A stretch of DNA of 64,000 nt, taken from contig NZ_JAFBBZ010000001.1 in the NCBI RefSeq assembly GCF_016907435.1, positions 3,658,001 through 3,722,000 on the forward strand, written 5' to 3'. Positions 8,702 to 16,296 of the stretch are shown one piece after another. The notes under the pieces are model-generated. The model ran no database searches. It worked only from the letters and a program-made list of their open reading frames with translations, and was not told the DNA's origin. The stretch's first letter is position 1; every line of letters starts with the position of its first letter. The stretch is from Nocardioides salarius. Lineage in GTDB: Bacteria; Actinomycetota; Actinomycetes; Propionibacteriales; Nocardioidaceae. The translations under genes were made by a program, and so were the position numbers.

Positions 8702-9088
8702 ATGGGTCTGGGGCCACTCGAGGCGGCGGTGATGGAACGACTCTGGTCCTGGGACCGCCCGGCAACCGTGCGCGACGTGCTCGAGGACATGACCCGACGA
8801 CCGCCGCTGGCCTATACCACCGTCATGACGGTGATGGACAATCTGCACCGCAAGGGCCTGTTGCTCAGGGAAAAGCAGGGGCGTGCCTACCTCTACCGCC
8901 CCACCGGGTCTCGCGAGAGCCACACGGCGGAGCTGATGGGGCAGGCGATGGTCGGCGCCAGCGACCGCAGCGGCGTCCTGCTGCGTTTCGTCGAACAGCT
9001 CAGCCCCGAGGACCTGGTGGCGTTGCGCGAACTGGTGGCTGACGCCGGTGAGCGTCCGGAAGCGGACCCCCAGCCTCCGCTGGCGTGA
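8702..9088 (+). CDS. BlaI/MecI/CopY family transcriptional repressor
   Basis: The protein has 128 residues. The winged helix runs MGLGPLEAAVMERLW through TTVMTVMDNLHRKGLL, followed by the wing REKQGRAYLYRP and a C-terminal dimerisation helix ending QLSPEDLVALRELV, the usual order for this family. GGGGGGAGG precedes the ATG. Partners of such repressors are usually M56 sensor peptidases; here the following M56 gene is broken, so signalling may be metal-dependent (CopY-like) or lost. Operator candidates are at 8608, 10908 and 13589. Confidence 0.88.
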   Translation: MGLGPLEAAVMERLWSWDRPATVRDVLEDMTRRPPLAYTTVMTVMDNLHRKGLLLREKQGRAYLYRPTGSRESHTAELMGQAMVGASDRSGVLLRFVEQLSPEDLVALRELVADAGERPEADPQPPLA

Positions 9089-9254
9089 TCGCCGCCTCGC
9101 TGCGCGGTCCGTGTCCTCCAACCGTGGTGACCCGAGCGGCCCACGCGGCTCTCTCGCCCGTCCAGCTCGACTGGGTGCTGGTCCACGAACGGGCGCACCT
9201 GCGCGCACGGCACCACCGCACGTGCTGGTCGCCCATGCCCTCGAGCGCTCGTGA
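9085..9254 (+). pseudogene. remnant of an M56 (BlaR1-like) metallopeptidase
   Basis: A GTG overlaps the repressor stop (GTGA), exactly where an M56 gene normally starts. After MIAASLRGP the frame jumps straight to LSPVQLDWVLVHERAHLRARHH, the M56 zinc motif (HExxH region), with all transmembrane segments between missing. The next conserved piece, HVLVAHALERS, is found only in another frame and ends at a stop. A normal family member has about 300 residues, so this copy has an internal deletion plus a frameshift. Confidence 0.7.
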
Positions 9255-9289
9255 GCAAGTGGGGACATGGGCGGCGATCGCGGGCGTCG

Positions 9290-10879
9290 TCACGCGCCAG
9301 CCGCTCGAGATCGGTCGGCCGGTGTCTCGACGGCCGTGTCCCGGCGCCGGAGGAGGCTCGACAGCGCAAGGCGGACGAGCAGCAATGTCAACGCCAGGAC
9401 TCCGACGACGTCGCTGAAGCGAGCGACCCGCACGCCTGGTGTCGTCGTGTCGTAGAGCCTTGCCTCGACGACCCGGGCCGCTGGTGTGGTCACGGGGAGC
9501 CGGGAGCGCACCGACCCGTCGGCGGCGATCAGGCCGCTCACGCCGTTCACCGATGAGACGACCATGTCACGTCCGGTCTCCACCGCTCGGGCGCGGGAGA
9601 TCAGGAACTGCTGCTCGGGTTGGGAGGTCCCGGTGAACGCGGCGTTGCTGGTCTGGACGACGACCAGGTCCGCGCCCGCCCGGACCTGGGCGCCGATCGT
9701 GTCGGCGTAGGCGACGTCGAAGCAGATCCCGACCGCCAGGTCGAGACTTCCAGCGGGCAGTGGCTTCGGTGCTTCGGCACCCGCGAGCATGTCGCGCGGG
9801 ATCTCGTCCAGGCGCGGGGAGATCCAGGCCAGTCGGTCCCGCCACGGGATGTACTCGCCGAACGGCACGGGATGTGCCTTCGTGTAGCGGCCGCCCGGGC
9901 CGTCACGACCCCAGAGGAGCGACTGGTTGAGGGCCGTGCCGGCGGTGGGGCCCTCGGCGATCGCGGCGATGAGCAGTGGCGCGTCGCCGGTCGCCACCAC
10001 GCTGGCCTCGACCGCAGCGCGGACCGCGGGATCCACCAGCGGGTCGGCCGGTAGCGAGCTCTCCGGCCACACGACCAGGTCGAGGAGCGGTTGATCCGAG
10101 GCGCGCAGCTCCTCGGACAGTGCTTGGGTCAGGGCGAGGTGGCTGGCCAGGATCGCCTCGCGGTGTTCCAGCACCCTGGTGCCGTCGCCGGGGACGTCTC
10201 CTTGCACGATCGCCACCCGTGCGGTCTCGGTGCTGGGGCCGGGGTCGGTGGTCGAGCCGGCGACGAGCAGTGATGCGAGGCACAGGGTGACGGCCACGCG
10301 ACCTGCCGTGTCGTGCACGCCCTCGCTGCGTGGTCGACGGACGTCGGTTGCCCGAGCCAGCCAGGTGACGGGTCGACGGGTGACGACCACTCCCGCCCAG
10401 GCCAGCAGGAGGCTGGTCCCGCCGACCCCGGCGAACGCCAGGAGGCCGGACCAGGGGGTGTCGAGCGCGGTGGTCCCCAACCGCCCCCAGGGCAGGCCCC
10501 CCAGCGGCCAGCTCGATCGCGCAGCCTCCACGCCCCACCAGGTCGCCGCCAGCACCAGGGTGCTGCCCCGTCGGGCGCCGGTGGCACGCGCGAGCAGGGC
10601 GGTGATGGCCGTGCCGGCCGCCCCCCAGGTCACCAGTGCGCCCCAGGCGAGCGGTCCGGTCGAGGCGATCACCCACCACAGGTGGGTCGACCAGAAGGCG
10701 AGACCGAACGAGAGCCCGCCCGTCAGGGCGCCTCGCCATGAGCGTGCCCTGCTCCAGCCCACCAGGACCGCACCCACCGCCAGCGGTGCGAACCAGCGGA
10801 CCGTCGCCGAGTCGAAGGCGAGGCCCAGCGCCAGCGCCGCCGCCGTTGATCCGAGCACCGTGACCGCTGTGCGAATCAT
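9290..10879 (-). CDS. lnt: apolipoprotein N-acyltransferase
   Basis: The protein has 529 residues. The N-terminal part has about seven membrane segments; the C-terminal part is a nitrilase-like domain with catalytic Glu in VVWPESSLP, Lys in YTKAHPVPFGEYIPW and Cys in VGICFDVAYAD. Lnt adds the third acyl chain to lipoproteins at the outer face of the membrane. Actinobacteria often have an Lnt elsewhere on the chromosome; this one sits in a metal-resistance region rich in lipoproteins, with a TACTA-N7-TAGTA repeat 29 bases before its start, so it may be an inducible extra copy. A short fragment of a second copy lies at 13492-13570. Confidence 0.88.
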   Translation of the reverse strand: MIRTAVTVLGSTAAALALGLAFDSATVRWFAPLAVGAVLVGWSRARSWRGALTGGLSFGLAFWSTHLWWVIASTGPLAWGALVTWGAAGTAITALLARATGARRGSTLVLAATWWGVEAARSSWPLGGLPWGRLGTTALDTPWSGLLAFAGVGGTSLLLAWAGVVVTRRPVTWLARATDVRRPRSEGVHDTAGRVAVTLCLASLLVAGSTTDPGPSTETARVAIVQGDVPGDGTRVLEHREAILASHLALTQALSEELRASDQPLLDLVVWPESSLPADPLVDPAVRAAVEASVVATGDAPLLIAAIAEGPTAGTALNQSLLWGRDGPGGRYTKAHPVPFGEYIPWRDRLAWISPRLDEIPRDMLAGAEAPKPLPAGSLDLAVGICFDVAYADTIGAQVRAGADLVVVQTSNAAFTGTSQPEQQFLISRARAVETGRDMVVSSVNGVSGLIAADGSVRSRLPVTTPAARVVEARLYDTTTPGVRVARFSDVVGVLALTLLLVRLALSSLLRRRDTAVETPADRSRAAGA

Positions 10880-10898
10880 CGCGGAGAGCCAATGGCGT

Positions 10899-11025
10899 GA
10901 CGCTTCATACTAGTGACGATAGTAGCGGGGAGTCCTGGGGGCTCAGGGACGTCTTCCACACCTTGTTCCATCCAGGCGAACACGGCGCGTCCAGTGCACG
11001 GATCTGCGCTGCACTGTGAGCGGTC
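10899..11025 (+). pseudogene. truncated copy of the 5' end of the ion-channel gene at 13629
   Basis: The stretch from GCGTGACGCTTCATACTAGT to about 11025 matches 13578-13753 closely, including operator, GGGGAGTCCT, the coding segment for LRDVFHTLFHP and the following ARICAAL. About 60 bases including the start codon are deleted, and a TGA follows the ALHC-equivalent position, so no channel can be made. It is one half of the decayed duplication described in the findings. The rest of the gap up to 11079 has no recognisable content. Confidence 0.75.
10908..10924. promoter_or_regulatory. TACTA-N7-TAGTA operator upstream of lnt
   Basis: TACTA and TAGTA flank the seven bases GTGACGA. The element is identical to that at 13589-13605 and lies 29 bases upstream of the lnt start on the minus strand. 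Its dyad form fits a BlaI/CopY-type repressor, one of which is encoded at 8702. Regulation is inferred. Confidence 0.55.
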
Positions 11026-11079
11026 CGACGACGAGAACGGCGAAGTCTCTGAGGCACCCGCCCCGTTGAAATGACCCTT

Positions 11080-11099
11080 GTAGCCGCACCATAGGCTAC
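11080..11099. promoter_or_regulatory. inverted repeat just upstream of DUF6153 gene
   Basis: GTAGCC and GGCTAC are separated by eight bases and end six bases before the GTG at 11105. The arms equal those of the repeat at 8608-8630 (GGCTAC), but the half-site order is reversed. It could be an operator or part of a promoter; with so short a distance to the start the transcript would be nearly leaderless. Confidence 0.4.
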
Positions 11100-11104
11100 G
11101 GCGT

Positions 11105-11605
11105 GTGAGGCGAATGGGATTGGTCCCAGCGCGGCGCCGCGGGGGGTCCTCCGGCGTACGCCTCCTCGTGCTGCTCGTGACATTGGCCGGGCTTTCCTCC
11201 ATGCACGGCCTGTCCGATCACGGGACCGCGAGCCATGGCCCCGCCGAGTCGTACCGCACGGGCACCCACCAAGCCATGGGGGCCGGGTCCACCAATACCG
11301 TGGACGACGTCACCATGCGCATCCACACGGCCGCCGACGTGACGGGCACCAGCTTGGACACCGCCATGAAGAGCGGCGGTGCCGCTCCCACCAGCGGCGT
11401 CGTCGAGTCCGGAGACATGTACGTCGGGATGGCTCTGTGTCTGGCGCTCCTAGCCGGCGCGATCTTCCTGGCGCTGCGTCGCCGCGGTCTCTCGTACCCG
11501 CTCTCTTCGGTCGTGACCACGAACACGAGCCGGGGCGTCCTTCCGTCGCGCACTCGCGACTCTGACCCGCCCGACTTGTACGCCCTCTCGATCCAAAGGT
11601 GCTGA
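11105..11605 (+). CDS. DUF6153 family small membrane protein
   Basis: The protein has 166 residues (GTG at 11105; ATG at 11114 also possible). An Arg-rich N-terminus and a hydrophobic segment end at SSMHGLSDHG, followed by a His/Ser/Thr-rich extracytoplasmic stretch, a second membrane helix (MYVGMALCLALLAGAIFLALRR cut at its ends) and a conserved-looking tail DLYALSIQRC. The MHGL-DHG and tail signatures fit the DUF6153 family, which often travels with DUF305 and copper genes. No biochemical role is known. DUF305 follows after 101 bases. Confidence 0.65.
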   Translation: MRRMGLVPARRRGGSSGVRLLVLLVTLAGLSSMHGLSDHGTASHGPAESYRTGTHQAMGAGSTNTVDDVTMRIHTAADVTGTSLDTAMKSGGAAPTSGVVESGDMYVGMALCLALLAGAIFLALRRRGLSYPLSSVVTTNTSRGVLPSRTRDSDPPDLYALSIQRC

Positions 11606-11614
11606 CAGGCGCTG

Positions 11615-11647
11615 CCACCGAGCTCTCCGCATCGTGAGCTCGGGTGG
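11615..11647 (+). terminator. hairpin after the DUF6153 gene
   Basis: CCACCGAGCTC pairs with GAGCTCGGGTGG (one bulged base) around a ten-base loop, ten bases after the DUF6153 stop. No T-run follows, as is usual for terminators in GC-rich actinobacteria. It could also act as a 5' leader structure for the DUF305 gene. Confidence 0.45.
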
Positions 11648-11706
11648 TCCTCGCGCCCGCACGTACCTCACGCCGCGTCTGTGCGGCATCAAGGAAAGAG
11701 ACAACT

Positions 11707-12324
11707 GTGTTCGCCCTTACCCGCATCAAGAACGTCGCCATCGCCAGCGCTGCCGTCCTCGCCCTGTCCGGCGCCCTCGCTGCCTGCGGCGACGATGCGA
11801 CCGACGCCACCGCCGACCCCTCCGCGGGACGGACAGCCGAGAACGGCGACGTCTTCAACGGCGCCGACGTGCAGTTCGCCACCGACATGATCCCCCACCA
11901 CGCCCAAGCCATCGAGATGGTCGCTCTCACCCAGGGACGCGTCCTGGACCCCGAGGTTGCCGCCATCGCCGACGAGATCCGAGGCGCACAGGAGCCCGAG
12001 ATCCAGACCATGACGACGTGGCTGACCGACTGGGGCCAGGACGTCCCTGACGCATCAAGCGGCATGGACATGGGTGGCGACGACATGTCGAGCATGTCGG
12101 GGATGATGAGCCCCGACGAGATGACTGGCCTGGCCGAGGCTTCCGACGCCGAGTTCCAGGACATGTGGATCGAGATGATGATCGCGCACCACACCGGCGC
12201 GATCGAGATGGCACAGGCCGAACAGGGCAACGGCGAGTTCCCGGATGCGATTGCGCTGGCCAAGGAGATCGAGTCCGCTCAGCAGATCGAGATCGAGCAG
12301 CTTGAAGGCCTGCTCAGCCCCTGA
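11707..12324 (+). CDS. DUF305 family lipoprotein
   Basis: The protein has 205 residues from a GTG preceded by AAGGAAAG. The lipoprotein signal ends in LSGALAACGDD. Two DUF305 half-repeats each carry the signature histidines: FATDMIPHHAQAIEM and MMIAHHTGAIEMAQ. Between them is a Met/Asp-rich segment (GMDMGGDDMSSMSGMM) suited to binding soft metals such as copper. DUF305 proteins are ferritin-like four-helix proteins common in copper and silver resistance regions; the exact role is unsettled. Confidence 0.85.
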   Translation: MFALTRIKNVAIASAAVLALSGALAACGDDATDATADPSAGRTAENGDVFNGADVQFATDMIPHHAQAIEMVALTQGRVLDPEVAAIADEIRGAQEPEIQTMTTWLTDWGQDVPDASSGMDMGGDDMSSMSGMMSPDEMTGLAEASDAEFQDMWIEMMIAHHTGAIEMAQAEQGNGEFPDAIALAKEIESAQQIEIEQLEGLLSP

Positions 12325-12330
12325 CCCCGG

Positions 12331-12350
12331 GCTTCACGCCCCGGTGAAGC
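12331..12350 (+). terminator. hairpin after DUF305 gene
   Basis: GCTTCAC and GTGAAGC form a perfect seven-base stem around GCCCCG, starting seven bases after the DUF305 stop. It looks like a factor-independent-like terminator without a T-tract. The remaining bases to 12448 show no other feature and only a weak GAAAG before the next ATG. Confidence 0.5.
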
Positions 12351-12448
12351 GGCCTCACCCAGCAAGCGTTTCCCCCGCCCCTGGGTGGGGCCGCTCGGGT
12401 CCCTCATCTGTTGCCGGCTCATGCGGCTCACACACGAAAGCACCGTCG

Positions 12449-13384
12449 ATGAACACCTCACATTCCGTCTCTGTGCCGTACCGCACCCCTCAGGGACCTC
12501 CCGCCCCCAAGCGCCGAGCAGCGCTGATCATCGGCGGCACCGGGGCTCTGCTCGCCGTCGCCCTCATGGTCTGGGTGCTCAGGGGCGACGATCATTCGAG
12601 CGCACCCGGGGCTGTCGGAGCCGGCGGGACCGTCGCAGTCGGACACATCCACGGCATCGGCATCGATCCTGGCAACGACCGCCTCTACGTCGGCGCGCAC
12701 GAGGGCGTATTCGCGGTCGGCGACAGCGGAGAGGTGCAGCCGGTCGGCACCGAACGTTTCGACACGATGGGCTTCACCGTGGCCGGGCCAGGTCGGTTCC
12801 TTGCCAGCGGGCACCCCCAGCTCGACAGCAACCGTGCCCCGCACCTGGGGCTCTTCGAGTCGAGTGACACCGCAGCAACGTGGTCGAGCGCGAGCCTCGA
12901 AGGCGAGGCCGACTTCCATGCCCTGGATTCGACCGAGACCCGCATCTGGGGTGCTGACTCGGTGGGCGGGCGGCTGCTGACCAGCTCCGACGGTCGTGAG
13001 TGGGACCTGCTCGCCGAGGGCCAGTTCATCGACGTCGCGGCTGATCCGACCGACCCAGAACGCGCCCTGGCCACCGACAGCACGGGACGGCTGCGCTCAT
13101 ACGCAGCGACCGGTGACGAGAGTGGGCTCTCCGGAGCCCCGGTCCTGACCTTCCTCGACTGGCCCACCGACGACGAGCTGGGCGGACTCGCTCCCGACGG
13201 CACGACCCTGCTCTCGCGCGACCAGGGCGCCACCTGGCAGACACGGGCCAGATTGCCCGGCAGCCCCTCCGCGTTCGAGGCCGGCGACGAGGCCTGGTAC
13301 GCCGCGAGCGACGCCGGCCTGTTCACCTCCAGCGATGACGGGGCGACCTGGACGCCGTTGTTCACCTACCAGGGCACACCATGA
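12449..13384 (+). CDS. F510_1955-type BNR/sialidase-like exported protein
   Basis: The protein has 311 residues. It has a cytoplasmic Pro/Arg-rich N-terminus, one membrane helix (ALIIGGTGALLAVALMVWVL) and a beta-propeller-like domain matching the protein at 7715-8587 block by block: GHIHGIGIDPGNDRLYVGAHEGVF, TMGFTVAGPGRFLASGHPQ, GEADFHALDS, TSSDDGATW (long blocks given only in part). Unlike its paralogue it lacks a lipobox Cys and is probably membrane-anchored. Family role in metal resistance is inferred from context only. Confidence 0.72.
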   Translation: MNTSHSVSVPYRTPQGPPAPKRRAALIIGGTGALLAVALMVWVLRGDDHSSAPGAVGAGGTVAVGHIHGIGIDPGNDRLYVGAHEGVFAVGDSGEVQPVGTERFDTMGFTVAGPGRFLASGHPQLDSNRAPHLGLFESSDTAATWSSASLEGEADFHALDSTETRIWGADSVGGRLLTSSDGREWDLLAEGQFIDVAADPTDPERALATDSTGRLRSYAATGDESGLSGAPVLTFLDWPTDDELGGLAPDGTTLLSRDQGATWQTRARLPGSPSAFEAGDEAWYAASDAGLFTSSDDGATWTPLFTYQGTP

Positions 13385-13491
13385 CAGGCGCGCACAGACG
13401 AGCGCCTGGACATGCTCAGCCTTGTACGACGCAGAGCCGCGGCGCACACCGCGCGCAACCTGTCATGACCCCCCCACGTCTGGGGAGCAGG

Positions 13492-13570
13492 TCGCGGCCA
13501 GCCAGGGTGCTGTCCCGTCGGGCGCCGGTGGCATGCGCGAGCAGGGCGGTGTTGGCCGTGCCCCGCCGCC
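13492..13570 (-). pseudogene. internal fragment of lnt
   Basis: About 80 bases match lnt near 10548-10620 with few changes (CGTCGGGCGCCGGTGGCA, CGAGCAGGGCGGTG). The match stops abruptly and resumes with the lnt upstream region (GGCGTGACACTTGTACTAGT), so roughly 270 bases of the lnt 5' end are deleted and the 3' two thirds are absent. It is the counterpart of the truncated channel gene at 10899-11025. Confidence 0.7.
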
Positions 13571-13588
13571 CCGGTGGCGTGACACTTG

Positions 13589-13605
13589 TACTAGTGACGA
13601 TAGTA
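13589..13605. promoter_or_regulatory. TACTA-N7-TAGTA operator upstream of the ion-channel gene
   Basis: The same 17 bases as at 10908-10924, here 23 bases before the channel ATG. Conservation of both arms and spacer in the two decayed copies, while flanking bases differ, is consistent with a protein-binding site; the BlaI/CopY regulator at 8702 is the nearest candidate. Confidence 0.55.
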
Positions 13606-13628
13606 ATGGGGAGTCCTAGGGTGGTGGC

Positions 13629-14474
13629 ATGGACGTGGTGACCGCCGTCGTGGGTGCTCTCCTGGTGCTGCTGGCGCTCAGGGACGTCTTCCACACCCTG
13701 TTCCATCCCGGCGACCACGGCGCGTTCAGTGCGCGGATCTGCGCTGCGCTGTGGGCGGTGGGCTCACGGGCCGGCCGACGGGGCGAGCTGCTAGCGGGAC
13801 CACTGTCCGTCGTCCTGGCCATGCTGCTGTGGATCGCCCTGCTGGTCGCCGGGTTCGCCCTGCTCTACCTCCCGCTGCTCCCGGCTGGCGCGACGTACGG
13901 GCACGGCGTGCCCAGCCGGGGCGGGGTCGAGGGGGCTGCCTACCTCTCGTCGGTCGCCCTCGCGACCCTGGGCCTGGGCGACGTGGTCCTGACCCAGCCC
14001 TGGGCGCGGCTGCTGGTCCCGTTGCAGGGACTGCTGGGTTTCGGCGTGCTCACCGCGGCCATCGGGTGGACCAGCCAGATCTACCCGGCGTTGGCGCGGC
14101 GCCGCTCCCTCGCCCTCGACCTCAGTGCCGCCCTGCGAGCGACGGCTCACGACCGGGTCGCCGTCGACCAGCTGCACCGATGGACAGCTGCCCTGAGCGC
14201 CGTCACGGTCGACCTGGTGCAGAACTCCGAGACGTTCTACTTCCGTGAGAGCGACCCCCGGCTCGGTCTCGGGTCGCTCCTCAGAGATCTCGACCTCGTG
14301 ACCGCCGCTGCACGTGAAGGCGTCGAAGACCCCTCGGACCGGCAGGTCGCGCAGGGCGCGCTCGACGAGCTCGTGGATCATCTGCTCGTGGTCCTCAGCG
14401 CACAGTTCGACCTACCGACAGACCGGTCGGGGATGCTGGCCGCGTTGGCACCGCGAGGCGCCGCCAAGGACTGA
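13629..14474 (+). CDS. ion channel family membrane protein
   Basis: The protein has 281 residues. It starts with a membrane helix, then RDVFHTLFHPG, two further helices and a pore-loop like segment AAYLSSVALATLGLGDVV before another helix; ATLGLGD occupies the place of the potassium filter TVGYGD but lacks the Tyr. The C-terminal 130 residues are soluble and helical. Family Ion_trans_2-like by layout; ion selectivity is uncertain because of the altered filter. A deleted copy of its 5' end is at 10899-11025. Confidence 0.7.
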   Translation: MDVVTAVVGALLVLLALRDVFHTLFHPGDHGAFSARICAALWAVGSRAGRRGELLAGPLSVVLAMLLWIALLVAGFALLYLPLLPAGATYGHGVPSRGGVEGAAYLSSVALATLGLGDVVLTQPWARLLVPLQGLLGFGVLTAAIGWTSQIYPALARRRSLALDLSAALRATAHDRVAVDQLHRWTAALSAVTVDLVQNSETFYFRESDPRLGLGSLLRDLDLVTAAAREGVEDPSDRQVAQGALDELVDHLLVVLSAQFDLPTDRSGMLAALAPRGAAKD

Positions 14475-14529
14475 GCCTTCCTGGTCGTGCCTCCCGGATC
14501 TGGAGCCACGCTCTCGGCACAATCGCCCC

Positions 14530-16281
14530 ATGCCCCCCGAACCCACCCACCGACGTTCCCTCGTGAAGGCGGCCGTCGTCGGCGGTGTCGCCGTCGGCGC
14601 GGTCGGGGTCGCCGTGCGACTCGACCCCTCCTCACGCCCCGACGACGACCTCGCGCCCGGCGGCGCCCTCGAGCTCTCCGCCGACAGCGGGTCGGATGTG
14701 AAGTCCCTCGAGGTGCGCCTCGACGACACGATGCTGCGCCGCTCCTCGCAGGCGCGCTGGTCGACCAGGGCGCTGCCCACCTCCGTGCACTCCATGGTCG
14801 CGGTGACCTGGCAGGGCGAGAGCACCGCCGAGGTGTCGGTGCGCTCGAAGGTCGCCGGCCAGTGGGGCCAGTGGGCGGTGCTGCCGACCCTCGACGACCA
14901 CCCCGACCCCACCGACGCCGAGGACACCGCGGTCAATGGCACCCACCTGCGCTGGGTGGGCCCCGCCGAGGGCGTGCAGGTGCAGGTCAGCGGCGTGCGC
15001 CCCGAGGCGCTGACCCTGGTGCTGCTGCACCCCGCGCCGCGGCCCGAGGACGAGCTCGACGAGGTGCCGGCCTCGCTGGTCGCCGGGCGCTCCACGGCCG
15101 CGCGCCAGGGCGAGCCGGTGCCGCGGCCCGCGATCCGCACCCGCAAGCAGTGGGGCGCCACGGAGTCCTGGCGCGACGGCTCGCCGCGCTACAACTCCAC
15201 CATCGAGCAGCTGCACGTGCACCACAGCGCCAGCGGCAACGACTACGCCCCGGCCGACGTGCCGGCGATCATCCGCGGCTTCTACCGCTACCACACCCAG
15301 AACCTGGGCTGGAGCGACATCGCCTACAACTTCCTCGTCGACAAGTACGGCCGGCTCTGGGAGGGCCGGGCCGGCGGCGTGACCAAGCCGGTGCGCGGCG
15401 CGCACACCCTCGGCTTCAACGCCACCTCGGCCGGCGTCGCGGCCATCGGCAACTACGAGGTCGCCGGGCCGTCGAAGAAGATGCTGGGCGCGCTGGCCGA
15501 CCTCGCGGCCTGGAAGCTCGACCAGTACGGCCGCAAGCCGCGGGGCAAGATCACGGTGCGCTCGGAGGGCAGCGACAGGTACGCCGCCGGCGCGATGGCG
15601 ACGCTGCGCATCATCGACGGCCACCGCGACACCAACGACACAGCCTGCCCCGGCAAGCTGCTCTACGCCCGGCTCGACGACGTGCGCTCCGAGGCCCACC
15701 GGATCGTCAAGAGGTACCGCAGCAGCACGCCGAAGGTGCGGGCCACCCGGCGCCCCGAGGTCACCGGTCGCAGCCGACCGGGCAAGCCGCTCAAGCTCGA
15801 CCCGGGAGCCTACGAGCCCTCGGGCGCCAAGGTCAGCGTGCAGTGGCGCCGCGACGGCAAGGCCGTGAGCGGGGCCACCGGCCTGCGCTACCGCTGCACC
15901 GAGGCCGACCTGGGCAGCGAGATCACCGCCCTGGTCAGGGCCACCAGCCCGGGGGCGGAGCCCACCCAGGACGTCGTCTCCGCCGGCCGGGTCACCACGC
16001 CGGTCAAGGTGGTGCCCTCGGCACGCTCGCGGCGCGGGCGGGTGCGCGTGCTGGTCGACTTCGTGCCGCCCCGGGGGCTGGCGGTGACGCCGACCGGGCG
16101 GGTGAGCATCAAGGTCGGCAGCCGCACCAAGACCGTGCCCCTGCGCGACGGCAAGGTGCGCACCACGCTGGGCAAGCGCCGTCCCATGCGGCCGGGCCAG
16201 CGCCGGGTCGTGGTCACCTACACCGGCGACCGCTCCTGCAACCCCTCGCAGCGCGAGACGACGGTCGAGATCGTCAGCTGA
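14530..16281 (+). CDS. secreted N-acetylmuramoyl-L-alanine amidase (PGRP/Amidase_2) with Ig-like tail
   Basis: The protein has 583 residues. The N-terminus HRRSLVKAAVVGGVAVGAVG resembles a Tat signal. Residues about 205-385 are the amidase domain: QLHVHHSASGNDY (zinc His), a GLGWSDIAYNFLVD-like segment reading LGWSDIAYNFLVDKYG, WEGRAGG, HTLGFNATSAGVAAIGNYE and DGHRDTNDTACPGK with the second His and Cys. The C-terminal 200 residues are beta-rich, ending in an Ig-like repeat with YTGDRSCNPS. It should cleave the amide between MurNAc and the stem peptide outside the cell. The gene is not in an obvious operon. Confidence 0.87.
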   Translation: MPPEPTHRRSLVKAAVVGGVAVGAVGVAVRLDPSSRPDDDLAPGGALELSADSGSDVKSLEVRLDDTMLRRSSQARWSTRALPTSVHSMVAVTWQGESTAEVSVRSKVAGQWGQWAVLPTLDDHPDPTDAEDTAVNGTHLRWVGPAEGVQVQVSGVRPEALTLVLLHPAPRPEDELDEVPASLVAGRSTAARQGEPVPRPAIRTRKQWGATESWRDGSPRYNSTIEQLHVHHSASGNDYAPADVPAIIRGFYRYHTQNLGWSDIAYNFLVDKYGRLWEGRAGGVTKPVRGAHTLGFNATSAGVAAIGNYEVAGPSKKMLGALADLAAWKLDQYGRKPRGKITVRSEGSDRYAAGAMATLRIIDGHRDTNDTACPGKLLYARLDDVRSEAHRIVKRYRSSTPKVRATRRPEVTGRSRPGKPLKLDPGAYEPSGAKVSVQWRRDGKAVSGATGLRYRCTEADLGSEITALVRATSPGAEPTQDVVSAGRVTTPVKVVPSARSRRGRVRVLVDFVPPRGLAVTPTGRVSIKVGSRTKTVPLRDGKVRTTLGKRRPMRPGQRRVVVTYTGDRSCNPSQRETTVEIVS

Positions 16282-16296
16282 GCCCGGTGCTCGCCC

